Shown here: one piece after another, positions 44,984 to 54,780 of the stretch
How positions within the stretch are numbered: position 1 is the stretch's first letter
Layout: each line of letters begins with the position of its first letter
Assembly (NCBI GenBank): GCA_002731275.1
Contig: PCBK01000011.1
Coordinates: 1 to 64,000, forward strand
DNA length: 64,000 bases
Direction: 5' to 3'
Source: Deltaproteobacteria bacterium
GTDB taxonomy: Bacteria; Myxococcota_C; UBA6777
Program-made: the position numbers and the translations under genes
The notes under the pieces: generated by a model
The model's input: the letters and a program-made list of their open reading frames with translations, nothing else
The model's database searches: none
Told to the model about the DNA's origin: nothing

Positions 44984-47740
44984 ATGTACAACCTTTTTGT
45001 TCTCTTTTCAATATCATGTCTGCTCTTGTATGCCCCCACTCACTCACAGGCAAAAGAGCCCACAGTCACTATACTCATTCAGCACGCGCACAAACCAACA
45101 CCCCACACGGGCTTTCAACGAATCTTCGAAAAGGCACTGTCACGAGAGAAAAAGTGCACCATTCTTTCGGGCAAAGCACGGGTAAAGCAGCTTCGCAAAA
45201 GCAAGCTCATGTGGAAGTCATGTGCAACAGACACCTGCCACCAAAAGGTACGCAAAACACTGGGTGTCTCGTGTCTCATCCACGGAACCGTCTCCAAAAA
45301 GTCCCGCAAGCGGCCAGCGCGCCTCACTCTAGCTCTTTACTCCAATACGGACACAAAGGCACAGATCAGGCTCTCCTCTTTTAAAGGGGAATCTTTGGCG
45401 GACTTTGCCCGACGTGCAGCGTGGCTGGCACACCAACACCTGCCACTGGAGAAACAAGCCCACTGTGACACACAGCTCGCGTGGCTTGCACGGTACCAAG
45501 ACAAACTCAAAAAGCAGTGTCGTTGGCGTAAAAAAGCCCCCCTCTGCCTTCCTTATAGATCACACACACGGCGAAACAAAGCACGCAAGACATCCATGCC
45601 TCAGCTTCATCTGTTTTTGTCCACACAAAGACAACACACTCTTCGTCTTTGCCAAAAGATGAAAGAGGCACAACGTCAGTCACTCCTACACGCGCAATTT
45701 AGGGTGATGCAGTGGATGCCTACACAAACAGCGCGATTGCAATGGCTCGGCTTCCTCCACTTGATCGAACGCCCTCTGACAGAGCCACGTCCAGCCTGGT
45801 ATCCTTTGTGGAAACGGAGCGCTCCGTCAACCCGTCGCCTCTCGGAGTGGATGCAGAAACAAAGAGCCCCACTAAAAGGTGATCAAAAAAGACTCCCCTC
45901 TCGTATTGAAGAGCTGACAGATGCGGGCTTTGTGTTCACTGCCAGTCGACTACTACAGCGATGGCAGCGGACCCATCCCATCCATACATTGACCGTTCAG
46001 CAGCTCTGGAAGCTCGCCCAACTCCACGAAGAGCACGGCAAACGCAAACGAGCTTTTAAGTTGTATGCACAGATCATCCAACACCACCCTCGCTGGAAAC
46101 ACGCCAACAGGGTCCGATACAGCGCAGCACAGCTCGCCGAATCACAGAGAAAATATACAGCGGCGCTTCGACTGTATCGAACATTGTCCCCTTCGAGAGA
46201 CAAACACAGCAAACAGGTCTACGAGCAAGCACAGCTTCGCATCGCCGACCTCCTCGAAAAGACCAAGCAGAAGATCGCCGCTGCCGAAGCGTACTATCAG
46301 TTTTATCAGCGCTTCTCTCGTTCAAAGCGCGCCGCCAAAGCGCTCTTTCGAGCCGCGAGGTTATACGAACAGCTCGGCGAGACACGAAAAGCGATGGCAC
46401 ATTTTCAGACCTTTTTGTACCGATATCAAGCCGATCGTCGACAGGCTCACCTCGTCCTTCAGGCGCACATCAAAGTCGTCATGGAACAGCTAGGGCCAGA
46501 GAAGTATTTCTTTCGAAGCCGTCGTCTCTATCGCATCCTCAACAAAAGCATCGAAGATCGAAGCTTTCACCTCACCCCAGAACAGCTCGAAGACGTGCGC
46601 CCTTATCTCGCGAAAGCATACTACCGCTTTGCACACTTTTACTACAAAGAATTTAAAGAGTTAAAGGTCAACAGCAACGACCTCAAGGTGCAGCGTAGAC
46701 AGCTCTCCATGAAGATCCAAGAGTACGAAGAGGTTGGTCGACGACTCGAAAAACTCAAGACATTCCCATTGGATCACTGGAAGATATGTGGGAAGCTCGA
46801 CATGGCAGAGGGCAAGTGGCTGATCGCGCAAGATATACAAAAGATGCCACTGCCCGTTATCCCCAACGAAAAGTGGACCCCCAAAAGCATTACGTTGTAC
46901 AAAACCAAACTCAAATCGCTGTACATCGACCCCTTGCGCAGACAAAGTATTCAGCTCTATGTAGAACTACTCAAACAAGCGGGCAATCGAAAAGATACGT
47001 GCGTTCAACAAGCGATACGAGCGTTCAAACGCTTGCAACCCAAGCGTCCACTCCCACGTGTCCAAAAACAACCTCCCAAACCTCGAAAACGCCATCGCCC
47101 CCGAAGAAAACGACAACGTCAAAAGCACCTCACGAAGAAAAAGCGCTTCAAAAAACCCGTGCTGCCAAGAGAGTACAAGCTCCTCCATGACATCTGTATA
47201 CGCGGTCAGGCTGCATCTTGCGAACACCTTGGGCTGACGTATGAGAGTCGCGGAACACGCGGTGCATACCACGCACGCCGATATCACGCTCTTGGCTGCT
47301 TGCTTGGGAACGCAAAGAGTTGTTACTTTTTGGGACGTTTGTACATGTCTGGAAGAGGTGGAAAGAAGAACGTCACTTCGGGTATCAAAGCGCTTGAGCG
47401 AGGATGCCGAAGACTCCACCTCAAGAGCTGTCAAATGTTGCGCAACCATCACAAAAGGTCGCAGGACTTTGTGGGACAATGCAAGCTGTGGACAGCGCGT
47501 CGGCAGGCATGTCACCTCAGCGCAAGTCACGATTGTGCAGCGCTCGCACGGAGAAGTCGCCACCCCGATATCCAGGCTGGATTTCCGAGACTTGAGCAAC
47601 GATATCTTCACAAGGCCTGTCAACTTGGACATCGTCGTTCATGCCGAACAGCGCCACTTTCCCCGAAGACGCTGCCCTGGCGTCCATCGACACAACGAGC
47701 TGGTCCCTCCTCACATAAGGCCAAAAGGAGACAAAAGTGA
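44984..47740 (+). CDS. Secreted TPR / Sel1-repeat protein
   Basis: 918 residues. ATG 44984 gives a signal peptide (YNLFVLFSISCLLLYAPTHSQA), although no good ribosome site is seen. The N-terminal domain has WKSCATDTCHQKVRKTLGVSCLIHGTVSK, like the Cys-containing opening of periplasmic TPR proteins in myxobacteria. Residues about 330-560 carry TPR-like helix pairs (AQLHEEHGKRKRAFKLYAQI, AAQLAESQRKYTAALRLY). The C-terminal 130 residues are Cys-bearing Sel1 repeats as in Hcp proteins (GCLLGNAKSCYFLGRLYMSG). It ends in the GTGA overlap with the next gene. Likely a scaffold in the periplasm. Confidence 0.78.
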   Translation: MYNLFVLFSISCLLLYAPTHSQAKEPTVTILIQHAHKPTPHTGFQRIFEKALSREKKCTILSGKARVKQLRKSKLMWKSCATDTCHQKVRKTLGVSCLIHGTVSKKSRKRPARLTLALYSNTDTKAQIRLSSFKGESLADFARRAAWLAHQHLPLEKQAHCDTQLAWLARYQDKLKKQCRWRKKAPLCLPYRSHTRRNKARKTSMPQLHLFLSTQRQHTLRLCQKMKEAQRQSLLHAQFRVMQWMPTQTARLQWLGFLHLIERPLTEPRPAWYPLWKRSAPSTRRLSEWMQKQRAPLKGDQKRLPSRIEELTDAGFVFTASRLLQRWQRTHPIHTLTVQQLWKLAQLHEEHGKRKRAFKLYAQIIQHHPRWKHANRVRYSAAQLAESQRKYTAALRLYRTLSPSRDKHSKQVYEQAQLRIADLLEKTKQKIAAAEAYYQFYQRFSRSKRAAKALFRAARLYEQLGETRKAMAHFQTFLYRYQADRRQAHLVLQAHIKVVMEQLGPEKYFFRSRRLYRILNKSIEDRSFHLTPEQLEDVRPYLAKAYYRFAHFYYKEFKELKVNSNDLKVQRRQLSMKIQEYEEVGRRLEKLKTFPLDHWKICGKLDMAEGKWLIAQDIQKMPLPVIPNEKWTPKSITLYKTKLKSLYIDPLRRQSIQLYVELLKQAGNRKDTCVQQAIRAFKRLQPKRPLPRVQKQPPKPRKRHRPRRKRQRQKHLTKKKRFKKPVLPREYKLLHDICIRGQAASCEHLGLTYESRGTRGAYHARRYHALGCLLGNAKSCYFLGRLYMSGRGGKKNVTSGIKALERGCRRLHLKSCQMLRNHHKRSQDFVGQCKLWTARRQACHLSASHDCAALARRSRHPDIQAGFPRLEQRYLHKACQLGHRRSCRTAPLSPKTLPWRPSTQRAGPSSHKAKRRQK

Positions 47741-49317
47741 TACATATCCGAACGATTCTTTGCTTACTCATAGCGTATGGATGCTTCCTCTCATCGCTCA
47801 CCTTCGCCTCCACGACGCGCCCAGCCAGCCAACCAAGTCTCTCGCGCACATCTATCCCCAAGCTCCCCACCCCCAAAGGACATCCCCTCTTACAGACATG
47901 GCACAAACAGTACGCACAATCCAAAGGGAAAGAGCGCGTTTCAACGCTGATACAGATCGCCAAATACGGCGTGAAAGCACCCAAAAAGATCCACCGCTAC
48001 GTCTCCTCCATCGTCACACGTGCCTTGTGGGATACAGCTCCAGAAGTGCGTCTTCGAGCTGCACAACAATTATTCTTCCTCAAAGCTCGCTATACTTGGA
48101 CATTCCGCGCCCTCTCGTATCACATGAACGATCCATCGGCGAAGGTCCGCGCTGCCATCGCCGAAACACTAGGATATCGGGTCAAGAAGCCAGCACCTCA
48201 TATTATGAAAGCCTTATACGCACACCGACTTGATCCCGATGAACGTGTTCGCAAAGAGGTGTTTGGTGCGCTTGGAAGGCTGCTCAAGACAAAGATCGTC
48301 AAGCAGCCCTATATCCTGAAGAATGCACTTGAGGACACCTCCTTGGGTGTCCGTCGAGAGGCTTGCTTATTTGTCTACTCCCTGGGACATAAGGCCAGCG
48401 TGATTCTCCCAACTCTTCACAAACTCGTGCGCAAAAAGCGCTCCCCTCGCATTCAACTTATCCATGCGATCGGTGCCGTCTCCACGTCCTCATACGAGAG
48501 CGTCCGGCTCCTTGGGGACATCGCTTTGAAAGGCAGTGAGAAAGAGCGTATCGCAGCGATCGAAGCGCTAGGCTCGCTCACGAAATTCGACACCCAATCA
48601 CTGCTCTACATGAGCCAAGCGCTCGCGTCCTCCTCTGTTCAACTTCGTCTCAAAGCCCTCCAAGGACTCGCGCAGATCGGAAAAACATCCCCGGCACATG
48701 TCCTGCCTGTACTGATATCAACGCTCTACGATCGAGACGCCTCTGTTCGTTGGACGACCCTATGGGCCATTGGGCAGCTTGGACACAAAGCCAAGATGAT
48801 GATCCCCTTTGTCGACGCCCGCACTGGAGATTGGATCAACCGTGTCCGTATCAAAGCCATCTACACACTCGCGGACATTGGTGGGTACAAAGCTCTGTGC
48901 GAACAACTCCAACATCGCTCAAAGCTAAACAAACGCTATGCCGCCAATGCGATCGAACAATTGGGAACAGACGCACGCTCTATCCGCTCTTGTGTGTGGG
49001 GTGCCTGGAAAGACGCGAAGGGCTCCGTCAAAGAAACGCTGACAAGAGTCCTTGGTTCGATTGGCATCTCTTCTAAAGCGTGGCTCTCACCAATCGAAAA
49101 GATGACCATGTCGAAGCGCTGGAGTGAGAGAGAGGCTGCGATACAGGTCTTCACAAAGCTGAAACAAACCACCCCCACGCTCAAACAAAAGTTGATGTCA
49201 TTAAGCCAAGACAAAGACGAGCGTGTGCGTTATGCTGCAAAGAGAGCGCTTCGTGTGCTCTACAAGTCGACCCCACGTCCGACCTCACAGAAGGTGCGAA
49301 AAGGAGACAAAAGATGA
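47737..49317 (+). CDS. HEAT-repeat protein with signal peptide
   Basis: 526 residues. GTG 47737 overlaps the previous stop (GTGA) and follows AAAAGGAG. A signal peptide (TILCLLIAYGCFLSSLTFA) sends it to the periplasm. Residues about 85-515 are tandem HEAT repeats of about 30-40 residues with the D-x-x-V-R pattern (DPSAKVRAAIAETLGYR, DPDERVRKEVFGALGRL, DRDASVRWTTLWAIGQLG, DKDERVRYAAKRALRVL). No catalytic motif. It overlaps the following fhs gene by four bases (ATGA). Its partner is probably the TPR/Sel1 protein. Confidence 0.85.
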   Translation: MIHIRTILCLLIAYGCFLSSLTFASTTRPASQPSLSRTSIPKLPTPKGHPLLQTWHKQYAQSKGKERVSTLIQIAKYGVKAPKKIHRYVSSIVTRALWDTAPEVRLRAAQQLFFLKARYTWTFRALSYHMNDPSAKVRAAIAETLGYRVKKPAPHIMKALYAHRLDPDERVRKEVFGALGRLLKTKIVKQPYILKNALEDTSLGVRREACLFVYSLGHKASVILPTLHKLVRKKRSPRIQLIHAIGAVSTSSYESVRLLGDIALKGSEKERIAAIEALGSLTKFDTQSLLYMSQALASSSVQLRLKALQGLAQIGKTSPAHVLPVLISTLYDRDASVRWTTLWAIGQLGHKAKMMIPFVDARTGDWINRVRIKAIYTLADIGGYKALCEQLQHRSKLNKRYAANAIEQLGTDARSIRSCVWGAWKDAKGSVKETLTRVLGSIGISSKAWLSPIEKMTMSKRWSEREAAIQVFTKLKQTTPTLKQKLMSLSQDKDERVRYAAKRALRVLYKSTPRPTSQKVRKGDKR

Positions 49318-50981
49318 CAGATATTGAGATCGCTCAAAGTGTCCAACCGACCCACATCCGAGATATCGCGGCCAAAATCGACATCCCCGAAGATGACCTT
49401 GAGATGTACGGAAAATACAAGGCCAAGCTCCCGCTCTCCAGACTCAACGAAGAGAACATCAAGAAGAGCCAGCTCATCCTCGTCACCGCGATCACACCGA
49501 CACCTTCAGGAGAAGGCAAGACCACGACCGCGATCGGCCTCAACGATGGACTCAATCGCATCGGTAAACGTTCGGCTGTCGTCCTGAGAGAGCCTTCTCT
49601 TGGTCCTGTCTTTGGCATCAAAGGAGGTGCCGCTGGTGGTGGTTACTCACAGGTCATCCCAATGGAGGATATCAACCTCCACTTTACAGGCGACTTTTCG
49701 GCCATCGAGAAGGCCAACAACCTGCTCGCCGCGATGATCGACAACAACATTCAAAACAAAAAACGCAGCCTCAACATCGATCCACGTACGGTCTTCTGGA
49801 AGCGCTGTATGGATATGAATGACCGCGCCCTTCGTAACATTGTCGCCGCGCTAGGTGGACGTTCAGGTGGTATCCCCACAGAGACAGGGTTCAACATCAC
49901 CGCAGCCTCCGAGATTATGGCGATCCTGTGTTTGAGCAACAGCCTCGCGGAGTTCAAACAAAAATGCGGTGAGATCTACGTCGGCAATACATTCGACCGT
50001 ACGCCCGTATTTGCCAAAGAATTGAACGCACAAGGTGCGATGGCTGCCCTGATGAAGGACGCGATCAAACCCAACCTCGTCCAATCCCTCGAAGGTAACC
50101 CTGCTTTTATTCACGGTGGACCGTTCGCCAACATCGCACAAGGAACCAACTCCATCCTCGCGACAAAGCTAGGTATGTCACACGCCGACTACGTCGTGAC
50201 AGAGGCAGGCTTTGGCGCAGACCTTGGCGCAGAGAAGTTCCTCAACATCAAATGTAGACAGGCGGGTCTCTCTCCCAAAGCCGTCGTCGTCGTCGCGACG
50301 ATCCGAGCCCTCAAATACCACGGCGGCAAACCTCTCAAAGAACTGCAAAGCGAAGACCTCACAGCGCTCGAAAAGGGCATGGCCAACCTGGAAAAACATA
50401 TCGAAACCATCCAACATTTTGGATTGCCCGCTGTCGTCAGTATCAACAAATTTACCTCCGATACAGACGCAGAGGTTAAGCTCCTTCAAGAGCGATGTGA
50501 GGCGCTTGGTGTCCGCGTCGCGCTCGCAGAAGGCTGGGCCAAAGGTGGCGAAGGATGTGAGCTCCTCGCCCAACAAGTCGTCGAAGCCACCAAAGAATGC
50601 ACAGGTCCATTTGTTCCTTCCTACGATCTTGAAGATGACATCCCCACAAAGATCGAAAAAGTCTGCCAAAAAGTTTACGGCGGCAAAGGCGTAACCTTCG
50701 CCAAGAAAGCCAAAGTACAGCTCCGCCGCTTCGCGACACTCGGCTTTGATAAGCTCCCCATCTGTATCGCCAAGACCCAAAAGTCTCTCTCCGATGATGA
50801 CAAAAAGATCGGACGCCCAACGGACTTCGATATCCATATCCGCGAATTTGAGATCGCTGCAGGTGCAGGCTTTATCATCCCTATCGCTGGTGAGATCCTC
50901 CGAATGCCTGGACTTCCAGGCGTCCCATCTGCCGAACACATCGACATCGACGACGAACACAACATCACTGGACTCTCCTGA
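49314..50981 (+). CDS. fhs: Formate-tetrahydrofolate ligase
   Basis: 555 residues, family length. It makes 10-formyl-tetrahydrofolate from formate, THF and ATP in the cytoplasm, feeding purine and formyl-Met synthesis or the Wood-Ljungdahl branch. The P-loop TPTPSGEGKTTTAIGL is complete, and FGIKGGAAGGGYSQVIPMEDINLHF is the conserved substrate segment (split here by position, about 100-125). The tail ends LRMPGLPGVPSAEHID, as in the family. The start overlaps the HEAT gene stop (ATGA). Odd: a cytosolic one-carbon enzyme translated from the same message as two secreted repeat proteins. Confidence 0.97.
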   Translation: MTDIEIAQSVQPTHIRDIAAKIDIPEDDLEMYGKYKAKLPLSRLNEENIKKSQLILVTAITPTPSGEGKTTTAIGLNDGLNRIGKRSAVVLREPSLGPVFGIKGGAAGGGYSQVIPMEDINLHFTGDFSAIEKANNLLAAMIDNNIQNKKRSLNIDPRTVFWKRCMDMNDRALRNIVAALGGRSGGIPTETGFNITAASEIMAILCLSNSLAEFKQKCGEIYVGNTFDRTPVFAKELNAQGAMAALMKDAIKPNLVQSLEGNPAFIHGGPFANIAQGTNSILATKLGMSHADYVVTEAGFGADLGAEKFLNIKCRQAGLSPKAVVVVATIRALKYHGGKPLKELQSEDLTALEKGMANLEKHIETIQHFGLPAVVSINKFTSDTDAEVKLLQERCEALGVRVALAEGWAKGGEGCELLAQQVVEATKECTGPFVPSYDLEDDIPTKIEKVCQKVYGGKGVTFAKKAKVQLRRFATLGFDKLPICIAKTQKSLSDDDKKIGRPTDFDIHIREFEIAAGAGFIIPIAGEILRMPGLPGVPSAEHIDIDDEHNITGLS

Positions 50982-51001
50982 GCCTCCTCACCTCCCTGTT
51001 C

Positions 51002-51098
51002 CCCAACTTGTCCAGTGACTTCTTCTGCTCTCCCCTCCATACCCAGCTTGTCCAGTGACCTCGTCTGCTCCCCCCTCATACTCAGCTTCTCGTTCTCC
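51002..51098 (+). repeat. Short tandem repeat after fhs, period about 40
   Basis: Copy 1 at 51002-51041 and copy 2 at 51042-51080 match closely (CCCARCTTGTCCAGTGAC is common to both), and a partial third copy starts at 51081. The 267-base gap 50982-51248 has no gene. It is pyrimidine-rich and has no clear stem. Confidence 0.75.
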
Positions 51099-51248
51099 TC
51101 TCTCATTTCAATGTTCTGATATTTCCACACAAACTTGTAATTTTTACGCAACCGATCACATCAAACCTCCGAGAATGGAGTACACCCGACGTCTGACTGT
51201 ATTCTCGTAGAGAGATAGAGATAACAACCGCTCAAAAGGAGTCTTCCC

Positions 51249-53081
51249 ATGGCCATCAACGGTGTCGACAACGTCCAAAAACAAGAACCACCGCCACCAC
51301 CACCTCCGCCGCCACCACCACCCAAGAAAGCCCCTGATCTTAACAAGGCCAAGGCTGGCGAATTTACGAAGGCCAAACCCAAAGCGGAAGAGAAACTCCT
51401 CGGCAAGCCAGAGAACCCAGTCAAGCCAGAGGCCCCAGAAGCCACAATTGCAAAAGATGCTCCCAAGGTGGCCGCCAAAAAAGAAGACGCCAAAGCAAAA
51501 CGTCTCGCCCAAAGGCAGGCGATCGTCAAACCCAAAGCTCCAACAGATGCGCAGCCAAAACCTGTCGAAGCACAGCCAAAACCCGCCGAATTAGAGCATG
51601 GCTTTGCGCCAACACCTGGTGACAGCTCTGCGTCTCCACATGTCGGTACAGGGACACTCGCTTTTGGCACAAACGGTGAGACGACCTTCCGCATCCAAAA
51701 AGGCCAAAAACCACCCTCCGCCACATTTGAAGATGGCACATACTCAGGCAAAATCGAGAGCGGACCATTTGCCAACGCATCCGCCACAGTCACAGTTGAA
51801 AAGCCCGGTGAAAACGGAAAGTCAATGGTGACATTCGATCTCACCACAAACGTCGGTCTCAAAAATGGCGCCTCCATCGACAAGGCAGGTACAGGCGTCA
51901 GCGCAGCAAACTCTATGGGTGTCACCTCGAAGAGTATCTTCAAGGTGGAGATGGATCCCAAAGACGCCAAAGCCATCGTCTCAGGCGAGCTCCCCATGCC
52001 CAACCCACTCGATCCTGCTTCGCTCCCCACAGGCAGCAAGCTGATCACGCGTTCCGAAAACTTTACCAACAGCGAATTTGGCGCGACGTTCCGAGGAATT
52101 GGACTCGACACAGGCCACAAGACAGCGGAAGGAACAGGCTTCGCAGTCGAAAAGCTCGACGAGAACACAGTGCGCATCTCCTCCGGCCCCTTCGATCGGG
52201 TCAATCAATCAGTGGGACTGGGAGTGTCCTTCGGAGCTGGAGAGAAGAAAGTCGGTGTTGGCGCAGGTGTCGACAAGATGTTCCTCGATGCCAAGACCAA
52301 GTCCGTCGAGCTTGACATCTCCACTCCTGAAGGCAAAGAAGCATACAAAAACTTCATCGAGACTGGTGAGATGCCCAAAGAGGGACCAGGTGTGGACAAG
52401 TACATGTCTGTACGCACCATCAAATCCCACCACGAGCTCGGTGCCAAACTCGACCTCGGCCCGATCAGCTTTGAAGGCAAACTCGCACAAGGAGCCCAGC
52501 TCCGCGAAGTTGAAGACGCCACAGGCAAACGGTATGAGCTGCTCTCTGGCCCTGAGGGAGCCAAGAGCAAAACGACGTGGAGAGTCGGTGAAAACGGTGA
52601 AACAACCCTCGACAAGTCTTCCATCCCTGTCGACAGCAATCTCCCAAGTATGCTCAGGTCAGTTGGGATCGATGCAGGCCCTAACGCACGACTGGAGCTC
52701 AACGCAGAAGGCGCGAACGCCGTCAAAGACGCGACCATCAGCCACCTCAGAACACGTCTCCTCCAAAACCAACGTATGCTCGGCAGCCAAGAACTCAGGG
52801 AGCTCGCTGGAAACAAAGCCCTCTCCAACACAGAGTTCATGGAAAAATTCCAGGCCGCGTTGCCCGAAAACTACTACGATCGCTCGAACGCTATCCCCTC
52901 GCAGTTGATCAGTCCTCTGACGATCGACATCGCGAGCGCCAAAAACCCCACAGAGGTCGCGCTCGCGCTCGGTTCCAACAGATACGCCGGGAACTTCAAC
53001 CAGCCTGGTTACATCCTCACACAGGTCGCCGTAAACAACAGAGGCCTGTTCTCCCATCCAGGTGTCCAGGTCGTGAACTAG
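51249..53081 (+). CDS. Unknown protein with 12-proline run and beta-rich body
   Basis: 610 residues; ATG 51249 follows AAAAGGAG by eight bases. No signal peptide and no membrane segment. MAINGVDNVQKQE leads into 12 consecutive prolines, then a Lys/Ala/Pro-rich flexible linker to about 115. The body (about 120-490) is rich in Gly/Thr/Ser and alternating strands (VGTGTLAFGTNGETTFRI, SVGLGVSFGAGEKKVGVG). The last 100 residues are more helical, with EFMEKFQAALPENYYD, and end GLFSHPGVQVVN. I do not recognise a family. A soluble structural protein or a leaderless secreted effector are both possible; nothing in the sequence decides between them. Confidence 0.78.
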   Translation: MAINGVDNVQKQEPPPPPPPPPPPPKKAPDLNKAKAGEFTKAKPKAEEKLLGKPENPVKPEAPEATIAKDAPKVAAKKEDAKAKRLAQRQAIVKPKAPTDAQPKPVEAQPKPAELEHGFAPTPGDSSASPHVGTGTLAFGTNGETTFRIQKGQKPPSATFEDGTYSGKIESGPFANASATVTVEKPGENGKSMVTFDLTTNVGLKNGASIDKAGTGVSAANSMGVTSKSIFKVEMDPKDAKAIVSGELPMPNPLDPASLPTGSKLITRSENFTNSEFGATFRGIGLDTGHKTAEGTGFAVEKLDENTVRISSGPFDRVNQSVGLGVSFGAGEKKVGVGAGVDKMFLDAKTKSVELDISTPEGKEAYKNFIETGEMPKEGPGVDKYMSVRTIKSHHELGAKLDLGPISFEGKLAQGAQLREVEDATGKRYELLSGPEGAKSKTTWRVGENGETTLDKSSIPVDSNLPSMLRSVGIDAGPNARLELNAEGANAVKDATISHLRTRLLQNQRMLGSQELRELAGNKALSNTEFMEKFQAALPENYYDRSNAIPSQLISPLTIDIASAKNPTEVALALGSNRYAGNFNQPGYILTQVAVNNRGLFSHPGVQVVN

Positions 53082-53211
53082 GTCGCTCAAATCCCCCTCC
53101 CAAGAGAACCCGCTCCTCAGAAAAAAAGAGTCTTCTCCGTACACAAAACACATCACTTGTGTATCATCTCTACACACCGTTTTCTCGTGTACAATTGTGA
53201 GGAGTGTTCTC

Positions 53212-54045
53212 TTGTCAACATCAAACATGCCAACAGACTGGGACGATCATCATGGGTGGGAACACCACTACAGTGCCTTGTTGTCCTCTCCCAGTGAATA
53301 TTCACAATACACAGACAGCGCAGGCAGCTTCTCATTCCCAAAGCTTGGTGAGTTGATGCGGACACTCCGCACACAACACAGCACAACATTGTGGTTCCCT
53401 GGTTGTGGTGTCTCCCCACTCCCCCGTTTGTTTGCGCTCTGTGGATTTGACGTGTACGCCACAGACATCTCCCCCACTGCTCTCTCCTTTCAACGACAAA
53501 ACACAACGTTCGTTCAGGAAAAAGCCAAGACATTTCTCACAGCACAGTCAGCTCCCCACAAAGGAACATTACACGTCGAAAGGCACGACTTTCGCGAAGC
53601 ATATGGACACCATCGCTTTGACGCGATCTTCAACATTCGGGCAATACAAGGACTGCCACCACAGAGCATGAAGCGCGCACTTCACACTCACTACGACGCA
53701 TTGAGGATGGGCAAGACCGTTTATTTCGATACGATGAATGTGGATGGTGCGCCGCGTATACAATTCGAAGAGTTGCTGCTCATGGTGGGATTTCACGTCC
53801 CACTTGTCGCTCTAAACAGGTGGTACCATACGGCGCTGAAAGAGACAGGACTCGCCTATGTCTTTGTCATGGGACGTCCGATGTTGTGGCAAGTTGAAGG
53901 TGAAGAGGAGAACAAGCGAGGTAGCGCCCAATTACGGGCATTGACGAAGGAATACGAAGCGCGCGCCCAAGTAGAGCGAAAAAAGGAGCGTATGCAACTC
54001 GATATCGACGACAAGATCGCCCACATCATCTATGCGACAGGCTAG
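53212..54045 (+). CDS. Class I SAM-dependent methyltransferase
   Basis: 277 residues. TTG 53212 is preferred, seven bases after AGGAG; GTG 53197 would place the ribosome site inside the gene. The SAM-binding loop is LWFPGCGVSPLPRLFALCGFDVYATDIS split around the acidic Asp, followed by HRFDAIFNIRAIQGLPP (motif IV). The N-terminus (WDDHHGWEHHYSALL) resembles thiopurine-type methyltransferases. C-terminal 60 residues are Lys/Glu/Arg-rich. The substrate is unknown. It ends two bases from the convergent acetyltransferase gene. Confidence 0.8.
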   Translation: MSTSNMPTDWDDHHGWEHHYSALLSSPSEYSQYTDSAGSFSFPKLGELMRTLRTQHSTTLWFPGCGVSPLPRLFALCGFDVYATDISPTALSFQRQNTTFVQEKAKTFLTAQSAPHKGTLHVERHDFREAYGHHRFDAIFNIRAIQGLPPQSMKRALHTHYDALRMGKTVYFDTMNVDGAPRIQFEELLLMVGFHVPLVALNRWYHTALKETGLAYVFVMGRPMLWQVEGEEENKRGSAQLRALTKEYEARAQVERKKERMQLDIDDKIAHIIYATG

Positions 54046-54047
54046 AG

Positions 54048-54779
54048 CTATGACAGCTCACGTTCCATCCACTCCACCGCAAATGAAACAAACGCCTGCG
54101 CCGGTATAAGCTCGGCTTCGACGTCTCCAACGCATCCTTTACAGACGACACCTTCTTGCAGATAGTCGAGCAAGATCTGAGAGAAGTAGTCTTCACCGCG
54201 CTCCCACTCTTTGATGCCATATGTATCATCAAGACTCTCAATCCACTGTTCCCCAGTATCAGCGCGCTCATAGCGCAAACGTACGCGCCTCTTGTCAGGG
54301 ATATCTGCCACATACTCAGCCCAGTGAGTCAACGTCACAGTGTCCACATCAGCCCCCAAACGTAGCACATATCCGTGACATTCAGTGAGACGCTCAAGAG
54401 GCGACCCGACACCGTGGTAATCGTGAAGGGGCATCCCGCCTAACAGATGCTCAGCGAGTCGACCACACGCACCAAAGCGAGCGGCCGCATGATCCGCGAA
54501 GGTGACTCCATGACGTTGTCGAAAGATCTCCGCAAAGATCCCCATATCTTCGACATCAACAGGTGTTGTTGAGACATCAAAAGGTTCATCGGGATCGGCG
54601 CCCAACACAACCAATAACGTCCCCTCTGGACCAAGAACATCGAGCAGAGCGTCACATAAGGCCTCAGCACCACCTTCGACAGTACCGACCTCGCGCATGC
54701 TCACATGCACCATCAATGTCGCCCCAGCAGGAATCCCCAACTCCCGAAGCTGTTGGCACAATGTCGATGTCGTGTGCAT
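54048..54779 (-). CDS. Aminoglycoside N(3)-acetyltransferase-like protein
   Basis: 243 residues of the AAC(3)/antibiotic_NAT family. Motifs fit: TLMVHVSMREVGTVEGGAEAL near the start, VEDMGIFAEIFR, ARFGACGRLAEHLL, YHGVGSPLERL, and the CoA/His region VTLTHWAEYVA. Members acetylate aminoglycosides or unrelated amines, so drug resistance is not certain. ATG 54779 has AAAGGAG six bases up and lies one base after the permease stop, so it is translated with the ABC transporter. The coupling suggests a natural amine substrate or exported product. Confidence 0.87.
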   Translation of the reverse strand: MHTTSTLCQQLRELGIPAGATLMVHVSMREVGTVEGGAEALCDALLDVLGPEGTLLVVLGADPDEPFDVSTTPVDVEDMGIFAEIFRQRHGVTFADHAAARFGACGRLAEHLLGGMPLHDYHGVGSPLERLTECHGYVLRLGADVDTVTLTHWAEYVADIPDKRRVRLRYERADTGEQWIESLDDTYGIKEWERGEDYFSQILLDYLQEGVVCKGCVGDVEAELIPAQAFVSFAVEWMERELS

Positions 54780-54780
54780 A

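Noticed and set aside
50178-50960. 260-residue open frame antisense to fhs
   Set aside because: Shadow of the conserved fhs gene.
51161-52204. 347-residue open frame antisense to the proline-run gene
   Set aside because: Gly/Trp-rich complement of Pro and Thr codons, without ribosome site.
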